A stretch of DNA of 64,000 nucleotides from Panagrolaimus kolymaensis. Taxonomy: Eukaryota > Nematoda > Chromadorea > Rhabditida > Panagrolaimidae. The stretch covers positions 930,001-994,000 of the forward strand of contig JAJQJQ010000021.1 in NCBI GenBank assembly GCA_028622995.1, in the 5' to 3' direction. Made by a program: the position numbers and the translations under genes. Numbering within the stretch: the stretch's first letter is position 1; each line of letters begins with the position of its first letter. Shown piece after piece: positions 11,193 through 24,290 of this stretch. The notes beneath the pieces were generated by a model. That model was not told where the DNA came from and made no database searches. It saw only the letters and a program-made list of their open reading frames with translations.

Positions 11193-14100
11193 ATGATATA
11201 TGAAGGAATGTTACGTCCTGCATCAATGTATGATAATGTTCCACCATTAAATCCAACATTATCATCCACATCTCAACGAAATCAAAATCAAAATCAACTG
11301 CATCATAGAGGTTCACCAAGCAATCGATCGCTGAGACCTCCATCTCATGTTCCATCATTGCAAGATTTATCAGAGCTAAGGCACGAATAAATAAAAGGGG
11401 ATTTTGAATTTTTAAATTAAACTTTTTTTAAAACTGTCTTACCATTTCTTGATTCATTTTTAAACAAAACTGGGGTTGTGTTAGCCTCATTGGGTTATGG
11501 CTGCTACTTAAATAGATGGGCGGGAAACATGGGTAAACTGGTTACGGACAAGGAGGAAATTTTGTATAACTCTTTAAATTTGAAAATTTGGTTATAGAAT
11601 TTTTTTTAATTTTATCGATTTTTTTTGAATTATGTAATAAACTGGACAACATCACTTTAAAATTTAAAAATAAGAAGGCTGAGCTGGAGTGGAATTATTT
11701 TCAAATTATTATTTTTTTCTAAATCAATTCATTAGATTTAATTTTAAAAACGAAACTGTATAGAAGTCGCTTTTGCTTAAGTTTTTTCGAATGTCATCAA
11801 CAAAAAACGATAAAAATATATAAACTGATTACGATCAAAGTGTTGCTTTATAGCAAGTTCCCAAATTAATAAACAATTTTTAATACAAAAATAAATTAAA
11901 ACTTACACGAGGTAGAGAAATTTAAAAAATATGGTTATTAGAATTTTTTAATTTCATAGGTTTTTTTCATTTCTTTAAAACTGGGTTGACAGTTTTTAAT
12001 ATTTGTCAAAATGAAACAACTAAGTACCCATTATTAGATAAAATTGTTTGTCGATATCATTGAAAAAATTGGGAAATTTAAAAACTGTCTAAAACGATCC
12101 ACGTTTTTTTGTAAACGAACAAAGTTTTAAATAATTTTTTTTAATTTAAAATTTAACTGGAGATGGAACACGATAATTTATAAAAACTGGATGAACATTT
12201 TTTTTTTAAATCCCCATTTTCTCTTTTTTTTACAATTTAAAATTTTATTTTTTAAATTGTTTGCAAAATTAGGTGTTGAAATGCTTTTTAAATTAAAAAT
12301 AATACTAACCCAAAGCCCAAAAAGAAAGAAAAAAATTAAAACTGTTAGGTTCCTTTTGATCAGGAAAAATAAAAACTGAATCATCCATTTTTTAATTCCA
12401 TAGAAAATAAATCTAAATATTTTTATTTAAACTGTTTTTTTTTAACAGCACTTATTTTTTTCAGTGCTGAACGCCTTAATTTATATATTGATCGACATGA
12501 TGGCGATGCTCGAATGCTTGAACAAATTGATGAAGAACCAAATGGAACATTTCGTGCTGAAGCAAGAACGAGAAAAGAGCGATGGATACATGTAAGAGGA
12601 GTTTTTTAACCCTTAAATTTAATCAAAAAAACTGAGTCACATTAGATGTCACGAGGAAGCTAAATCAAGAGCCATTAAAAATTATTTTAATAAACTGCAG
12701 CTTGTTTGTGGGTAGGAGCAACAAACAACTTTTTTCTTTTTTCTAAAATTTGTTGTTTAAAATTAAGAAAAAATAAATGCGAAATAAAAAAAATATTTTT
12801 TTCCTAAAAACTATTGAAAGATTATGCATTTTTGTCGGAACAAAATTTTAAGATTTAAAAAAAATTAAATGCAAATCTTTAGATTGCTTTGAAGAAAAAA
12901 ATTTTAAATTTTAAAACTGAATATAGTTGTCCTTCTTTGGAAGCTTTTTTCATAGATAAATTTAATTTCATTAAACTGTAACAATATAAAACGGGTTTGG
13001 CATAAACCAAAAAAATCTAAACTGTTTTTTTTGTTGCTTTGAACCGAAAAATCTTTCAAATATGTATTTAAACTGAATTCCTCTATTAGCTTTCGAAATT
13101 TTCAAATTATATTTATTTTTAATGAAAACAAAAACTTTACGCATTTTTTTGAGATATAAATTTTAATCTAAAAAACTGAGTTTGTTAAAATTTTAGAAGT
13201 TTTTTTCAAATATAAATTCAAAAACTTTTTTAACTGTTATATGTGAAGTTTGACGGCTAAACCAAAAACTTTTTTTTAAACTCTATTTATTTTTTTTATA
13301 CGTTGAAAAAAACAAAGTTTTTTAAATTTTTTTAACTGGCATCTTTAAATTCTTTTTTTCTTCTTCTAGAATCTTCGAATTGTTATTCCCCATATTGGTT
13401 TGGTTATTTTATCATCCCTTTATACAATATTTGGCGCAACTGTATTTCATCATGTAAGTTTCAAAAATTATTTTATTATCAAAAAACTGCCAACATCCGC
13501 AATACTTTGTATTTTTAAGCTTGAACAACCATATGAATTACAAATTCGTAATGATACTGCACAAAGGGTATATGCATTAAAAAGGCGAATTATTGCTCAA
13601 TTATGGACTTTAATTCATGATAATTCTACTATTTCCACAATTAATTCTATTTCTAATTCAACTAATATTACTACTACTACGGTTCCAACTTATTTTGATG
13701 AATGGTCTGATGTTGCTCATACAGGGTATGTAAATACAAAAAACATAAACTTTTTTTAAATTTAAATTTTTGGAATTGCAAAGTGTTTTGCTACTTATAT
13801 ATTTAAAATGGCTTTTTTTATTTTTAAAACTGTCTTTATTTTTCATTTTGATAGAATTCTAATTAAACTTTTGAAACTGCGAATGTTTAATTTCTTATGT
13901 AATAACAAAAAATTAAAATTTTATTAGGTCCTTTTCTAAATTTCATTTAAGTAAAAGACAATTTAAACTGTAACCATGCTTTTATAGTGGTTTTTTTGTT
14001 GCGTATTAAAACCTGTAGGATCAATGTAAAAAAAAATAAAAAATAGTTTAATAGTGTCGAAAAATTTGATAAACTGTATACCAAAATAGATTGTGAATTA

Positions 14101-17100
14101 TAAACTGCATTTAATCTTTTGGAAGTAGTTTTGTTGCTTAGAAAATCAGAAGATTAATGCAAAAAAATGAAAAATAAAATTTTATTTAATTAGAGAAATA
14201 CATAAACTGACCACCATTCAGACTATTAGTTTTAAACTGTGTCTCCAACTTTTTCTGGAAATTTTGTTGAAAATTAAGAATTTACAAATATATTATTAAT
14301 CGAGTTATCATACGCTTTCGATTCATTAAAAAATATTACATACTTAAACTGAGAACAAGCTTTAAAGAAGAACCAAAATTTTATTTTATTTCAAAATTAT
14401 GATTAAAAATATTATAAGATTTTTTTTTTAAACTGTGCTTACAAGTTTAAGACATTATTACGCTATATTATATTCAAAATAAACCTTAATGATTAAAAAA
14501 ATTTTTAAGATAATTTTTAAAAACTGCGAGAGGTGAAGGAGGCTTGAAATAAATAATCGCTTAAAAAACTATAAACTGTAAGCTAGCTTTGAATCAAGCG
14601 AATTTGTTTTCCTTTTTTGGAACTTTTTTTTTCTTCACCTCGTTAGGCTTTTTTTATAAACTGAACTTCTGGGAAAAAGTATGTTAATGCTATTTTTAAA
14701 AATAAAAACTAAGCTTCATGTTTACTATTTCTTTAATTTTTGATAAACTGTTTCAAGAGCATTAACGCGTTGGAAAATAACAAATCATTATTTCAAATTT
14801 TATAAACTGCCATGATTGTATGTTTCCATGAATTTAACTTTTTCTTTATTTATTTTTTTAAATTTATTTTTGCTCATTAGCTTTTTTTTTCTTTAACTGT
14901 CACCATTCAAAAAGTTTAATAAGTTTTTTAACATTCATGCAAAACCTGATACTTATTACTTTTAAAGATTTTTTGATAAACTGTTTCATTCTCTCAAATG
15001 CTTTGCAAAACAAATATTAAAAAATAAATAACTGCTGCCAGCTTTATAACCACCAAAAAAATAAAGTTTTTTTATAATATTATTTTTTGTTTATAGAATG
15101 AATATGGTTATAAAAGATGTCTTCATAGATTATACTAAAAATTATATGTTACCCGAAGATATCATAAATGGTACGGGTCCTGAAAAATGGTCATTTGGCT
15201 CAAGTATATTTTTTTCTTGGACATGTATTACTACAATTGGTTACGGTAATTATTATTATAATATATATTTTTTGAAACTGCAACTGGAGTTTTTAGGTCA
15301 CATTGTTCCTCGAACATTAGAAGGTCGAGTATTTTGTTTAGGTTATGCATTAATAGGAATTCCATTAATTCTTGTAACAATCGCAGATTTGGGAAGATTT
15401 TTATCAGGTAATTTAACCTTTTATTTTAAATAAAACTGGACGTCTTTGATGATCCCGGTTACATAATTTGATATAAGCGTGAAATTTTTTAAATTTATTT
15501 TTAACTGGATTAACCTGACCGAAGTGGTAATATTCGTGACTTGTTTATGGCACAATCAAAATAATATTTTAAACTGTCAAAAATCTAAAATGTCCGCTGA
15601 CTTTAAAACTGTACATAGAATAACTATATTCCATATAAAAAACTGCGAATCAAGTCATTTTTGGTTATTTTAAAAAAGAATTTTTATCTATGATATTTTT
15701 GTATTAATTGTGCCTTAGTAATTAATCCAAGAACGTATTAGCCCTATCATTATAAATTTTTATTATTCTTTTAACTGAGTGACCTTTGGCACTGTTATTT
15801 GATTTTGTTTCGTAAAAATTTTTTTTACAAAAATTTCCAAAAAGTCTAAGATAAAAAATTTGAAAAAATATTTGAGTTTTCTTTTCTTTTGCTATGGGCT
15901 TATTGCTGTTATCATGCAAGTAAATTATAATAAAAAACTGAGGTAAATAAATGGGTCATTATTAATAATTTAACGTTTTTTTTTTTTGCTCAAAAAAAGA
16001 GTGAGGATTTGATAGTTGGCTTAATTCAAAATAAAAATTTAAAATTTTGGATTTTGTTTTAATCAAAAACAAAAAAACTGTAACGAAAAAATATAATTTA
16101 AAGTATCTTTTTAAAACATATACATTATTTTTATTATTTATTAACTGCAGATTTTGAATATTACGGGTTTTTCCTCATTTTTAACTGCCATTTCGTATTT
16201 ATACTTTCCCTCCACATTTATTTTTTTTACAGGTGGAATAATATGGTTTCATGGAATGTTTCGAAGATTTCGAAAAGCCTGTTATCGACGATGCACAAAT
16301 TTATTTAAATTAATTTTTTGTAATGTATGTTCGATATGGAAAAAAAGGAAGAGGCAACAAAATGATTCCAAGGAGCGTAAACCCGCAATAAATCATTTTC
16401 CCAATCATCGACAACAACAAAAAATTGCTATACGAAAAAAGGCTCCACCTGATCAAGTTTCAGAAGCTGGAACCTTTGAAGGTAAGAATTTTTTTTTTAA
16501 ATTAACTGACTTGATTTAATTGAGAAAAATAATCTTAAACTGATTTTAATTAATTTCATCAATTGTGAAACTGCTTTCCTTGCTTTTTTGCGTTCTTTTT
16601 CTAAATTTCATTTCGAGGAGCTTTGATGAAAAATTGAAAAAACTTTTAAACTGGAGCCGATAAATTAAATTTTATTCACAAAACTGACCAGGATTTTTTT
16701 TTGTTGTAATAAAAAGGCAAAATTTTTGAAACTGAGATTAACAATTTCTGCGCTTCATTTAATTATTTGAACAAACTTTGTTTTTACATTATTTTGTATT
16801 AATTAAAAAAGTTTTAAACTGGATCCACCCGATTTTATATAAAAACTGTTTAATGTTTTTCTGGAGTAAATTATCTGGAACAAAATTAAAAACTTTTTAA
16901 ACTGCGAATAGAAGAAATATTATTCTTAAAACTGGGCCTGGATTTTTTAATGCTAATTTTGAAAAAAGGAGCCATAATTATTGAATAAAAACTGTACACT
17001 TTTTTAGACTTTAATCATTTTCTTTATTAGTTAAACCAATTCGAGTTAATATTTTTTTTAAAAGCTTATTAATTTTTTATGAAACTGAGATAGAAGTTTA

Positions 17101-19840
17101 TCTTCTTTCTTTTTTTTAATAATTCTTAAATAATTTTTAAACTGCGTCGGATCGTTTTTCTTCCGATTTAAATTTTTTTAAACTGTAACTTCCCTTCTTT
17201 TTGTTGCAGATATCTCTGAAATCCATACCCATGAAAGTGATAAAACAACATCAGAAGATACTAAAGCTCGAGCGGATGATTTAGAGGATTATGAACCCTT
17301 GCAACAAGAACATCGAGTATCCGTATTATTTATACTTTTTATTATGTTAGGTAAATAAACAAAAAACAAATTAAACAGAATTCTATAACGATTATATTTT
17401 ATTATTTTTTTTAAGGATATACATGTGGTGGAGCATGTTTAATGCAAATGTGGGAGAGATGGAATTTTCTTGATGCATTTTATTTTTGCTTTGTCACTGT
17501 TACAACTATCGGTAATAATATTTTTTTTAATTTAAAACTGACAAGGAGATTAATTTCTTTGGTAAAAAAAATGTGTATTTTATTTTACGGTAAAGTCTCA
17601 ATGGAAATTTTAACTTCATAAATTAAACATTCTGATTTGGGGCAAAAAAACTGAAGTTGCAAAAATTAAATAATTTTTTTAACTGTTAAATTCCCAGCTT
17701 TTTTTAAATTTTATTATTTAAATTTTATTTATTTATTTTGAAAACAGTCAATGCGGACAGAAAACATTTGTAATTTCATGACTTTTTTTTATTAATATTT
17801 TTAGTCCTTTGTCTTTTTTTAAACTGCTTTTTAAAAAACTAATTTTAAACAAATAATTTCTTAACTATTATTTTCCAAATATCTTGAGAATTTAGTATAT
17901 AAAGAAATTAAGTGTTTTTCGAGCTGCTTTTACATTGGCTTTCATAACCTTTGATTTAATATAAAAAATTTAATATTAACTGCCCACCAATAAAATTTAA
18001 TCTCAAAAAACTGCATAGATAGGATAAAAGCCGCACAAATTACTGCTAAAGAAAAATATCAAATTCGAAATCTTAAAACTGCATCCTTTTATTTTTAGGT
18101 TTCGGTGATATTGTTCCAATGAACACAGATTTTTTACCCGCCACTCTTGCTTATATCGTTGTTGGTTTAATTATTACAACTATGTGCATAGGTAAATTAA
18201 AAAAAATTTTTTACATAAAATTTAACTGTATTTTATTAAAAATTCCTTTATTTTTTAGATCTTGTTGGTTCAGAATATATTCGAGATATTCATTTTTATG
18301 GTCGAAGCATAGGTCGAAGTTTTATGACCATTGGTGGAAAAGTTGTTCATCTTGGTGAAGTATTTAGTTATGTAGCATTTTTACAAAAAAATTATGGTTT
18401 AACCCCTGATCAACTGGATAAATTAGCTCAATTACCTGAGGTAGGGATTATAAAGGTTTAAAAACTGTATTCCATTGGCTATTAATCATTTTAAAAAATT
18501 CAATAATAACTGAGCGTGGTTTTGGTCATTGGAAAAGTAACAAAATTTATGAATTTATTTTACTTTATTTTTAATTTTCCTGGAAAACTATATTAAATTT
18601 TGATTATAGGGATCAGCATTTTTTAACAAAGGTTTGAAAACGCTTGGTTTTAAACAGAGGGAAAATTAGACACTAAAAAACTGTTTTTATCATATTTTTT
18701 AGGATATAAGTTAAAATATAAATATAATATATTTATACTTATCACAATCACGGGACATAAAAGTTTAACAAACAAAACCGTAAATTTAGCACATTATTTA
18801 CTAAATGTTTTAATAATAACTGCAGCTGGTTTGACATATGAGAAAAGTAAAGAAAGTTACTGCTTTTATTTTTATTATTTTTTTGAAAACTGAGTAATTT
18901 GGCAAAAACGAAAAAACATTTTTTATTTTTGAAAAATCTGGGAAAAAAAGAAAAAATTAGACGATTAAATAACTGAGATAAAAGATAGAAAAAACTGAAA
19001 TCTAGAGAGCATATCTCTGAATAAAAGTTTTAAAAATAACTGCGCTGTGATTTGCTCATTCGCAAAATAAAACAATTTATGGATTTTATTTTATTTTAAT
19101 ATTTTTTGAAAAACTGAGCAGAATTTTTGATCCTAGGGATAAACGTTTTTTATGAATACGTTTGAAAACATTGGGCTTTAAAAATAGAAAAATTACACGG
19201 TACTTAATTGTGATAAATATTTTACAAAACTGAATATTATAACTATATTTTATATCGTCCAAATTTTTAATAAAAACTGCGTCATTCAACTATAGTGGGA
19301 AAGTAAAAAATTTATTGTTTTTTCGTTTGTTTTTATACATAAAAAAAATTTTTAAACTGTAATTCATTTAAACAATCGAAATTTCTTTAGCTAGTTTGTA
19401 AAAAATTGAGGACAAAAAAAAGAATTGGAGAATAATAAAAAACTGCATGATCAAAAAAAAAGATAAAAAAATTTTTAAAAAAATTTTGCAATAAAAAACT
19501 GCATTTTATATAATCGATTTTTTTCCAGGAATATTTACTTGATTGTTTAATAAATGGTCGACAACCAGATTTAAATTGGATTGGTGGTCGACCATATATT
19601 CCACCAGATATATTTTATTTTAAATGGATTGAACAACCTCGAACTTTATCCTTTACTTCTTCCGAACGAATTTTAGCTTCCATGGATTCATTGGATTTAA
19701 ATACAAGTCGATGTTCCACAGCTCGAACTATGACACCAAGGGAATATTATCATAGATTTTTGCTTCAATATGCAAAACAAATGCATCCATTGCCTGAAGC
19801 TGCGCCATCAAGGGAAAGGGAACAAGAAAGAGAGGAATAA
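11193..19840 (+). CDS. two-pore-domain (K2P/TWK) potassium channel
   Basis: Plasma-membrane background (leak) K+ channel subunit; the family works as dimers. Model of 12 exons, 645 aa: 11193-11380, 12465-12591, 13370-13453, 13520-13725, 15097-15245, 15297-15407, 16233-16481, 17210-17350, 17416-17511, 18099-18191, 18259-18440, 19529-19840. Every junction keeps frame. M1 is near residues 108-130. A glycosylatable cap segment (several N-x-S/T) follows, then pore 1 TTIGYG near 246-251, M2, a long cytosolic loop of about 110 residues rich in Lys/Arg, M3, pore 2 TTIGFGD near 446-452, M4 and a C-tail of about 160 residues. The ATG chosen is the first after an in-frame TAA; exon 1 is low-complexity and leaves through a GC donor, so the 5' end is the weakest part. 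Most introns are long and packed with AAACTG; three of the four short ones carry a copy too. Which TWK paralogue it is cannot be told. Confidence 0.9.
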
Positions 19841-20533
19841 GAAATAAAAATTGTATTTATTGTGAAAGAAAAAAACTGACGATTGACGACAAAGTATTTG
19901 GAGACAGAAAAAAATTGGCGAAATTATTATTTATTTTTTCTAATTTTACCATTAATGGGCCACTTTCCGAAGCTTTAATAATACAATATTTATATTTTGA
20001 AACTGAATTTCCAAATCCGAATCATAATTTGCTTTAATTAATTTTTTTTTAAATCTCACAAACTTCAAAAGTGCCTTTTCAGCGCGATATATATTTATAA
20101 TTTATTTATTTAATCATTATTAATGAATTCGTGCAAAAAAATGCTGCCTAACCAAAAAAAAACACAAAAAAGTCTAGTCTTTTCTTTTTTATCTTCATTT
20201 TTCGTTCATCTTTTCACTGCCAAAATTAAAAATTGTTTTGTTTTATTTTTGTAAAGCTTCGTCTTATTTGGGCAAAAAGAAAAAAAAATATAAACAAAAA
20301 GTTTTGTTGTTGTTATTTAAAAAAATATATCATTTATTTAATTATGTTTTTATAATTCTATTTTTTTCCTCTTTTAATAAATTGAAATTCAATAAATTCT
20401 TTAATCATTAAGCTATTGTTTTAATATTTGCGAAATTTTATTTTACAAAATACAATAATTTATATTTACATATTTATGCATGTATGTATGCATGTAATAA
20501 GTACAAATGAATGATAATAACCCCTATTATAAT
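19841..20533. other. K2P 3' flank / convergent intergenic region
   Basis: The 3' end of the K2P gene lies here, with one AAACTG copy near 19873 and one near 20001 and AATAAA-like signals around 20376 and 20390. Repeats of ATGTATGCATG sit near 20475-20495. The gene on the other side is transcribed toward it. No further gene seen. Confidence 0.5.
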
Positions 20534-21247
20534 TTATTTACGTCCATATGGAGTGAGACGACCGCCAGATTGTAATCCAAGAGTTGATGGATAACCCATT
20601 TGTTGTTGTTGACCCATTGGATAACCATAAGGAATTTGGTTAAGGCCATTCATGCCACCGCCCATCATCATTGGATTCATCATGGATGGGTTCATGCCAT
20701 ACATTGAAGCCATTGGATTCATTCCAGACATTCCAGTAATTGGGTTAAATCCAGACATCATTGGATTAGTCATTGGATTAGTCATTTGGTTCATTCCATA
20801 CATGGAATTCATTGGGTTCATCATTGCCATCAGTGATGGATTCATGCCATACATTGAGTTCAATGGATTCATGGCTGTCAAGGGATTCATTCCATTTAAT
20901 CCAAGTCCAGCTTGAAGTCCAAGACCGAGGCCAGCTTGTTGAGGATAAAAGCCATTCATGCCAGACATCATTGGATTTGTCATTGGGTTCATTCCATACA
21001 TGGAAGTCATCGGGTTCATAGAATTCATGCCATTCATCATTGGATTCATTCCCATTAAAGCTGGATTCATTCCATAACTATTGCCAAGCATGGATTGTTG
21101 TGGTTGTCCCATTGGATATCCACCAAGAGCTGCAGTTGGATTCATAGATGCTGGATTGATTCCATACATGGCTGCTGCAGGATTTGCAACATTTTGAGCA
21201 AAAACAGCTGAAGTTAATGCAAGAGCCAAAATGATAAAACGAAACAT
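20534..21247 (-). CDS. secreted Met/Asn/Pro-rich repeat protein, copy A
   Basis: Single-exon gene, 237 aa. Residues 1-17 are a signal peptide (MFRF then a hydrophobic core, cleavage expected after VFA). The mature part is built from imperfect MNPM / SMYGMNP / TNPMMSGMN units with one Gly/Leu block (GLGLGLQAGLGL). I count about 46 Met in 237 residues. There is no Cys, Asp, Glu or Trp and almost no charge until the C-terminal GGRLTPYGRK. Nearly identical to copy C (28993-29718), close to copy B (21729-22373), and transcribed divergently from copy B. Upstream on the - strand a TATA-like TATAAAAG lies about 75 bp before the ATG. I do not recognise the family; the composition suggests an extracellular structural or adhesive protein, but that is a guess. 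Confidence 0.85.
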   Translation of the reverse strand: MFRFIILALALTSAVFAQNVANPAAAMYGINPASMNPTAALGGYPMGQPQQSMLGNSYGMNPALMGMNPMMNGMNSMNPMTSMYGMNPMTNPMMSGMNGFYPQQAGLGLGLQAGLGLNGMNPLTAMNPLNSMYGMNPSLMAMMNPMNSMYGMNQMTNPMTNPMMSGFNPITGMSGMNPMASMYGMNPSMMNPMMMGGGMNGLNQIPYGYPMGQQQQMGYPSTLGLQSGGRLTPYGRK

Positions 21248-21728
21248 AATTGAAATTTATGAGTTGAAGAAAAGACAGTTGATTGAAAACTGATGCTAAT
21301 AATCGAAATTGAAGCCCCTTTTATACCCAAACAATATTTGCAAGAAGCCATTGTTAATAATTAAAAAAACAAGTTATTGTTTAATTGTTTTTAGTGAATT
21401 ACAAAAATAACAAGGATTTTTTTCTGGAAAGATACAAGAAAAGCAGCTACTACGACAGCTGATCAAACAAATCATAAATTAATAATCATGCGGTTGTGTA
21501 ATTGTTGGAGAGCAATAATTTATTATGTTATTTTCTTTCCGGATCAAATAATGAGAAAAATAACATGTTTTTTGGTTGTTTTCAAGAAAAATAGAGAAGT
21601 GATTTTTGTTACTTTTTGAAACAATGATGTTTGCATATGAAAATTGACTATATAAGGAGCTTTAAATTCAATAATTAGTAACAGTTCTCCATCAACTGCC
21701 TTTTCAACAACTCAAGAAAATTTTAATA
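21248..21728. promoter_or_regulatory. divergent promoter between copies A and B
   Basis: The 481 bp between the two start codons hold two mirrored promoters of the same family. For copy B: AATAACATGTTTTTT at 21559-21573, GACTATATAAGGAGC near 21648, then a leader with TCAACTG and CAACTCA blocks. For copy A (- strand): AATAACTTGTTTTTTT near 21363-21378, TATAAAAGGGGC near 21313-21324, then the same leader blocks. The same elements precede copy C, so they were duplicated with the gene. Confidence 0.7.
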
Positions 21729-22373
21729 ATGTTCCGCTTCGCTCTTTTGGCCCTTGCTTTAACTTCAGCAGTTTTTGCTCAAAATGTTGCAAATCCAGCA
21801 ACCATGTATGGCATAAATCCCGCCATGAATCAAATGAATCCAACTGCTGCTCTTCAAAGATATCCAATGGGACAACCACAACAATCCATGCTTGGCAATA
21901 GTTATGGAATGAATCCAGCTTTAATGGGAATGAATCAAATGATGAATGGCATGAATCCCATGTCTGCTATGAACCCAATGACTAATCCAATGATGTCTGG
22001 TATGAATGGCTTTTATCCTCAACAAGCTGGCCTCGGTCTTGGACTTCAAGCTGGACTTGGATTAAATGGAATGAATCCTTTAAATAGAATAAATTCAGCC
22101 ATGATGGGAATGAACGGCTTCAATCCTCTCATGAACTCTATGAGTCCAATAAACTCCATGTATGGTTTGAATTCAATCACAGGAATGTCTGACATGAATC
22201 CCGTGAATTCAATGTATGGCGTGAATCCATCTATGATGGCCATGAATGGTATCAACCCTCTCACAAGCATGAATCCAATGACCAATATGAACCTTATGCA
22301 AGTTAATCCAATGACATCCATGTACGGAATGAATCCAATGATGAGTGCTTATCCATCATTTGGACGCAAATAA
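21729..22373 (+). CDS. secreted Met/Asn/Pro-rich repeat protein, copy B
   Basis: Single-exon gene, 214 aa, same architecture as copies A and C: signal peptide ending VFAQ, N-terminal NVANPA segment, PMGQPQQSMLGNSYGMNP block, Gly/Leu block, then MNPM-type repeats, and an end in SFGRK. It is the most diverged copy, with Arg in place of Gly near residue 39 (LQRYPMGQ), a different repeat order, and no GYPMGQQQQ block near the C terminus. An AATAAA signal lies near 22437. It is followed only about 100 bp later by the convergent kinase gene. Function unknown. Confidence 0.85.
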   Translation: MFRFALLALALTSAVFAQNVANPATMYGINPAMNQMNPTAALQRYPMGQPQQSMLGNSYGMNPALMGMNQMMNGMNPMSAMNPMTNPMMSGMNGFYPQQAGLGLGLQAGLGLNGMNPLNRINSAMMGMNGFNPLMNSMSPINSMYGLNSITGMSDMNPVNSMYGVNPSMMAMNGINPLTSMNPMTNMNLMQVNPMTSMYGMNPMMSAYPSFGRK

Positions 22374-22474
22374 ATATAAAACTATATTGTAAATAACACA
22401 CGTATAACTTTCAAATCTTTATTTTGTTCAAAATCTAAATAAATGCAAAAAAATGAAAGGAAGATATCATGAAA

Positions 22475-24290
22475 TTACCAAGCATAAATAGATTCAACTT
22501 CTTTAAGAAATACATAAGATGATTCAACTTCTTGAATAGATAATTCATTAGCAGCGAATATCCATTGACCATTTGTTAATTTTTGCATCCATTCACTTTC
22601 GATAATATCATAATATCCACCACGAGATTCTTCCTCAGGAGTCAGTAATTTATCAACGATATCTCGAGCATCTTTATCAGTTGTTTCAGGATAGTGATAA
22701 ACATAGGTTGTTTCATTAGGATCCTAAAATATACGACAAATTATTTCAAAGATTAACAAAAGTCAAAAATCAACAACTTACATAAGGCCATTCACCAGTA
22801 ACCAACTTGAAAAGAACAACACCAGAAGCATACCAATCCGCAGCAAATGGATTATAAGCTTTTTGTTCAACAAGTTGAGGAGCTGAATAACGCCGAGTTC
22901 CACAAAATGATGTTGATGCTTCAGCTTGAGTGATGTAACGTGCAAAACCAAAATCAGCTAATTTGACATCGTTGTTTTTATCCAATAAAATATTTTCCAT
23001 TTTGATATCTCTAAAAAATAAAACAAAAAATGTACCAGTCATGTGCAAAAAATAATACCAAAGCAAAACCACACATACCTGTGAACAACTCCAAGATTTT
23101 GATGAAGATAATGAATAGCTTCAGAAAGTTGTCGAAAAAGTCTTGCACTTTCATTATCTAAAAATGACATTCTTGAATAACTTAAATACTAATGCAATAG
23201 CATACCATCAAGATGAGTACGTTCAAGAACAAAGTTTAACAACGTGCCACCAGAACAAAATTCAGAGATGATTGCATATTTGGTTGAATTAGGTTGAATG
23301 ATATCAAAGCAGTGAACTATATGAGGATGATGAACACTTCGAGTGATGTCAAGCTCACGAGTGAGGAACTTATCAACAACCATTGCAGGAATTAAAAATT
23401 TATCAATGAATTTAACAGCAACCACGCGTCCAAATCTAAAATTAGTAAAAAGAAATTAGAAAGGTAATCATATGAAGAAAGTTACTTACGTTCCAGAAAA
23501 AACTTTATAAACACTTGAATGAGTTGTTTGAGCGATCAATTGAGGAATTTCACGAAATTTATAGAGATTTTCAATTGTTGTTGTAGCATGAATGTACGAT
23601 GGAGTTGCACATAATCCGTGCTTCGATGGATCCATTTGTGAGTGATTTTGATGATTGACAGGTTCAACTTCAGGAAGTTCAAGTTCTTTACCATCAGCTC
23701 CAGCTTTAACACGTTCGTGAGTATCACCACCAAATTCAGGAAGTTCAAGAGTATCATAGCCAAGAAGAGATTGATTAGAAAGTAGCGAAAGCTTACGCTT
23801 AAATGAACGGATGGTTGAAGGAGAACAATGAATGATGCTACTTTCAGATGGTTCTAAAAAACAAATACATATAATAAAAAGTTATCACACAAAGTTCAGT
23901 AGTTCAGTAATATCTTCCCATCACCTTTTCAAAATCAAATAAAAGCATACCAAAGTCAAGAGATTCCAAAAAATCATCATCAACAAGTTCAGCTGTCATA
24001 ACACTCATAGAACTAAGAGAACGAACAGCATCAATAGGTTCAGCAGTCATAACACTCAAAGTGCTAAGAGAACGAGCAGCGGAATGAGCATCATCTTCAA
24101 TTTCCCAAAGATATGTTGATTCTTCTTCACCATTTGATGATGATGAGGCGCCAGAATATTCAAGTTGTTCATGATTTTCACTAACAATCGATGGAAGAAG
24201 ATGAGTTTCAGAAGCATCAACAACAATACCAGAATTTTCTTCCATTTTTTCTTTCATGAATACAAGCGATAGAAGTTGTTGTTCACACAC
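22475..24290 (-). CDS. Ser/Thr protein kinase with degenerate glycine loop
   Basis: Six exons on the - strand (24290-23951, 23853-23490, 23435-23206, 23157-23079, 23010-22782, 22723-22475), 496 aa. Residues 1 to about 205 are a Ser/Glu-rich extension with two near-copies of a SLSxxSVMTAE unit. The kinase domain follows: VAVK lysine, a C-helix with RELD, HRDIKMEN catalytic loop, LADFGFAR, and the activation segment CGTRRYSAPQ. The catalytic Lys, HRD Asp, DFG Asp and loop Asn are all present, so activity is plausible. The glycine-rich loop (IAQTTHSSVYKV) has no glycine, and the usual APE reads APQ. Activation-loop style is nearest CAMK/TSSK-like kinases, but I cannot place it in a subfamily. 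It is divergent from the ISWI gene, about 1.1 kb away. The ATG is the first of several near the N terminus; downstream Met are alternatives. Confidence 0.8.

Noticed and set aside
16154..16232. Upstream extension of the K2P exon at 16233
   Set aside because: The frame is open, but the TTTTTTTTACAG acceptor at 16232 joins in phase to the preceding exon, and the K2P family continues directly there.
20652..21021. Frames antisense to the Met-rich copy A, and similar ones in copies B and C
   Set aside because: Antisense shadows of the MNPM repeat, open only because the repeat codons lack antisense stops.
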